A stretch of DNA of 22,191 bases from Lingula anatina (lineage: Eukaryota; Brachiopoda; Lingulata; Lingulida; Lingulidae), in assembly GCF_001039355.2 (NCBI RefSeq), contig NW_019774072.1, positions 1-22,191 on the forward strand, read 5' to 3'. Of this stretch, positions 21,711 through 22,191 are shown in pieces. Both the position numbers and the translations under genes were made by a program. Positions within the stretch are counted from its first letter, which is position 1. The number at the start of each line of letters is the position of its first letter. The notes below the pieces were generated by a model. That model worked only from the letters and a program-made list of their open reading frames with translations, searched no databases and was not told the DNA's origin.

Positions 21711-21984
21711 GGCGTATCCAAGATCGACTGTTTATCCCTGACAACTGCAGACGTGCCCTGGTCAGCGACCGGTGTCAGGTGTGTGAGACCCATGTGGGAC
21801 AACTGAAGCAAGAAGTGGTCAGCATGGTGCAGTCATTTGAGCGTGCTCAGTCCCAAGATGCTGCCTCGTCAGCCCCAGGTGGCAGTTCAACCTCTGCCTC
21901 AGCCCCTGCCCCTGTGGCTAGAACTGCCAAGGTACCCACAGTGTTAAGGTTGCCTTCTTCAGGAACTCCAAGCGGTCATCACAG
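21695..21984 (+). CDS. Coding exon, CxxC plus probable coiled-coil protein of unknown family (partial gene)
   Basis: This is the strongest coding signal in the window: 96 open codons plus 2 nt, high local GC with CpG, a consensus acceptor (T-rich tract, TAG) and a donor CACAG|GTATAA. The peptide begins DPDLVGRIQDRLFIPDN. It then has a Cys and, ten residues on, SDRCQVCETHV, whose CxxC falls at residues 56 and 59 if joined to the 29-residue exon. A helical heptad-like segment (VGQLKQEVVSMVQSFERAQ) follows, about residues 62-81. The C-terminal third is Ser/Ala/Pro-rich and probably disordered (from about residue 83). The acidic-hydrophobic start and the helix suggest an intracellular scaffold or cytoskeletal adaptor, but this is inference and I cannot name the family. 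There is no signal peptide or membrane segment. A second in-frame donor-like site, CCAAG|GTACCC, with GT at 21932, would give a shorter phase-0 exon (79 codons). Reading past 21984 meets TGA at 22022-22024, so the gene must splice on, or an unspliced form ends there. Confidence 0.85.
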
Positions 21985-22191
21985 GTATAAAATAATCTTT
22001 AATAAGTTTCATTTCATTTCATGAAGTGCTTATGTAAAAATTTTAAAGTAAGTGTGGTAGAAACATTGATTTGGTTTAGAGAATAGACGTCATAATAGAT
22101 GTATTTTACACACAGGTTTATTTATTAAAAGTTTACTAGTATCTAAGTTGTTAAAGAATATTAACTCATGCTCAATCTTCCTCTATTTTTT
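21985..22191 (+). other. Start of next intron, running off the window
   Basis: Begins GTATAAAATAATC, then AT-rich sequence with stops in all frames. No acceptor with a following exon is visible before the window ends. Confidence 0.7.

Noticed and set aside
1-22191. CRISPR array, prokaryotic operon, phage or viral genes
   Set aside because: No regularly spaced identical repeats, no packed ORFs with ribosome-binding sites, and clear eukaryotic splice architecture at the right end.

Overview
This window looks like nuclear DNA from a metazoan with a large, AT-rich genome, not microbial DNA. The signs are long gene-poor AT-rich stretches, canonical GT/AG splice sites, microsatellites and homopolymer runs, and a foldback DNA transposon of the MITE type. 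The palindromic octamer TACATGTA occurs at least five times, against an expectation of about one. I associate that enrichment with mollusc genomes, so a mollusc or other lophotrochozoan is my best guess, but this is an inference.

Only one protein-coding gene can be supported, on the + strand. An exon ending at 16637 encodes a short, basic Arg/Ser-rich N-terminus. It appears to splice in phase 0, across an intron of about 5 kb, to a well-supported coding exon at 21695-21984. That second exon encodes a conserved-looking segment with a CxxC and a probable helix or coiled coil, followed by a Ser/Ala/Pro-rich linker. The gene continues beyond the right edge. I do not recognise the family.

Layout: 1-1738 is AT-rich non-coding DNA with one possible 26-nt micro-exon (484-509). 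1739-1941 is a CpG-rich patch bounded by short inverted repeats, perhaps a decayed element. 2069-2327 is a clear 259-bp foldback MITE with a TTA target-site duplication. 2331-16522 is non-coding or intronic DNA holding a G14 tract, an A18 tract, TA, TAA and GA microsatellites, a strong G-quadruplex-forming tract (9012-9057) and a degenerate three-copy 33-35-bp tandem repeat (11553-11667). 16523-16637 is the putative 5' exon, 16638-21694 the intron, 21695-21984 the second coding exon, and 21985 onward intron again.

The most unusual structure is at the 3' end of the large intron. The acceptor and the first codons of the downstream exon appear three times within about 130 bp: an intact upstream acceptor that would lead to a stop, a copy without AG, and the functional-looking one. 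I found no CRISPR array, tRNA, rRNA, prokaryotic operon or convincing full-length transposase gene. Most open frames of 60-125 codons here look like chance ORFs.
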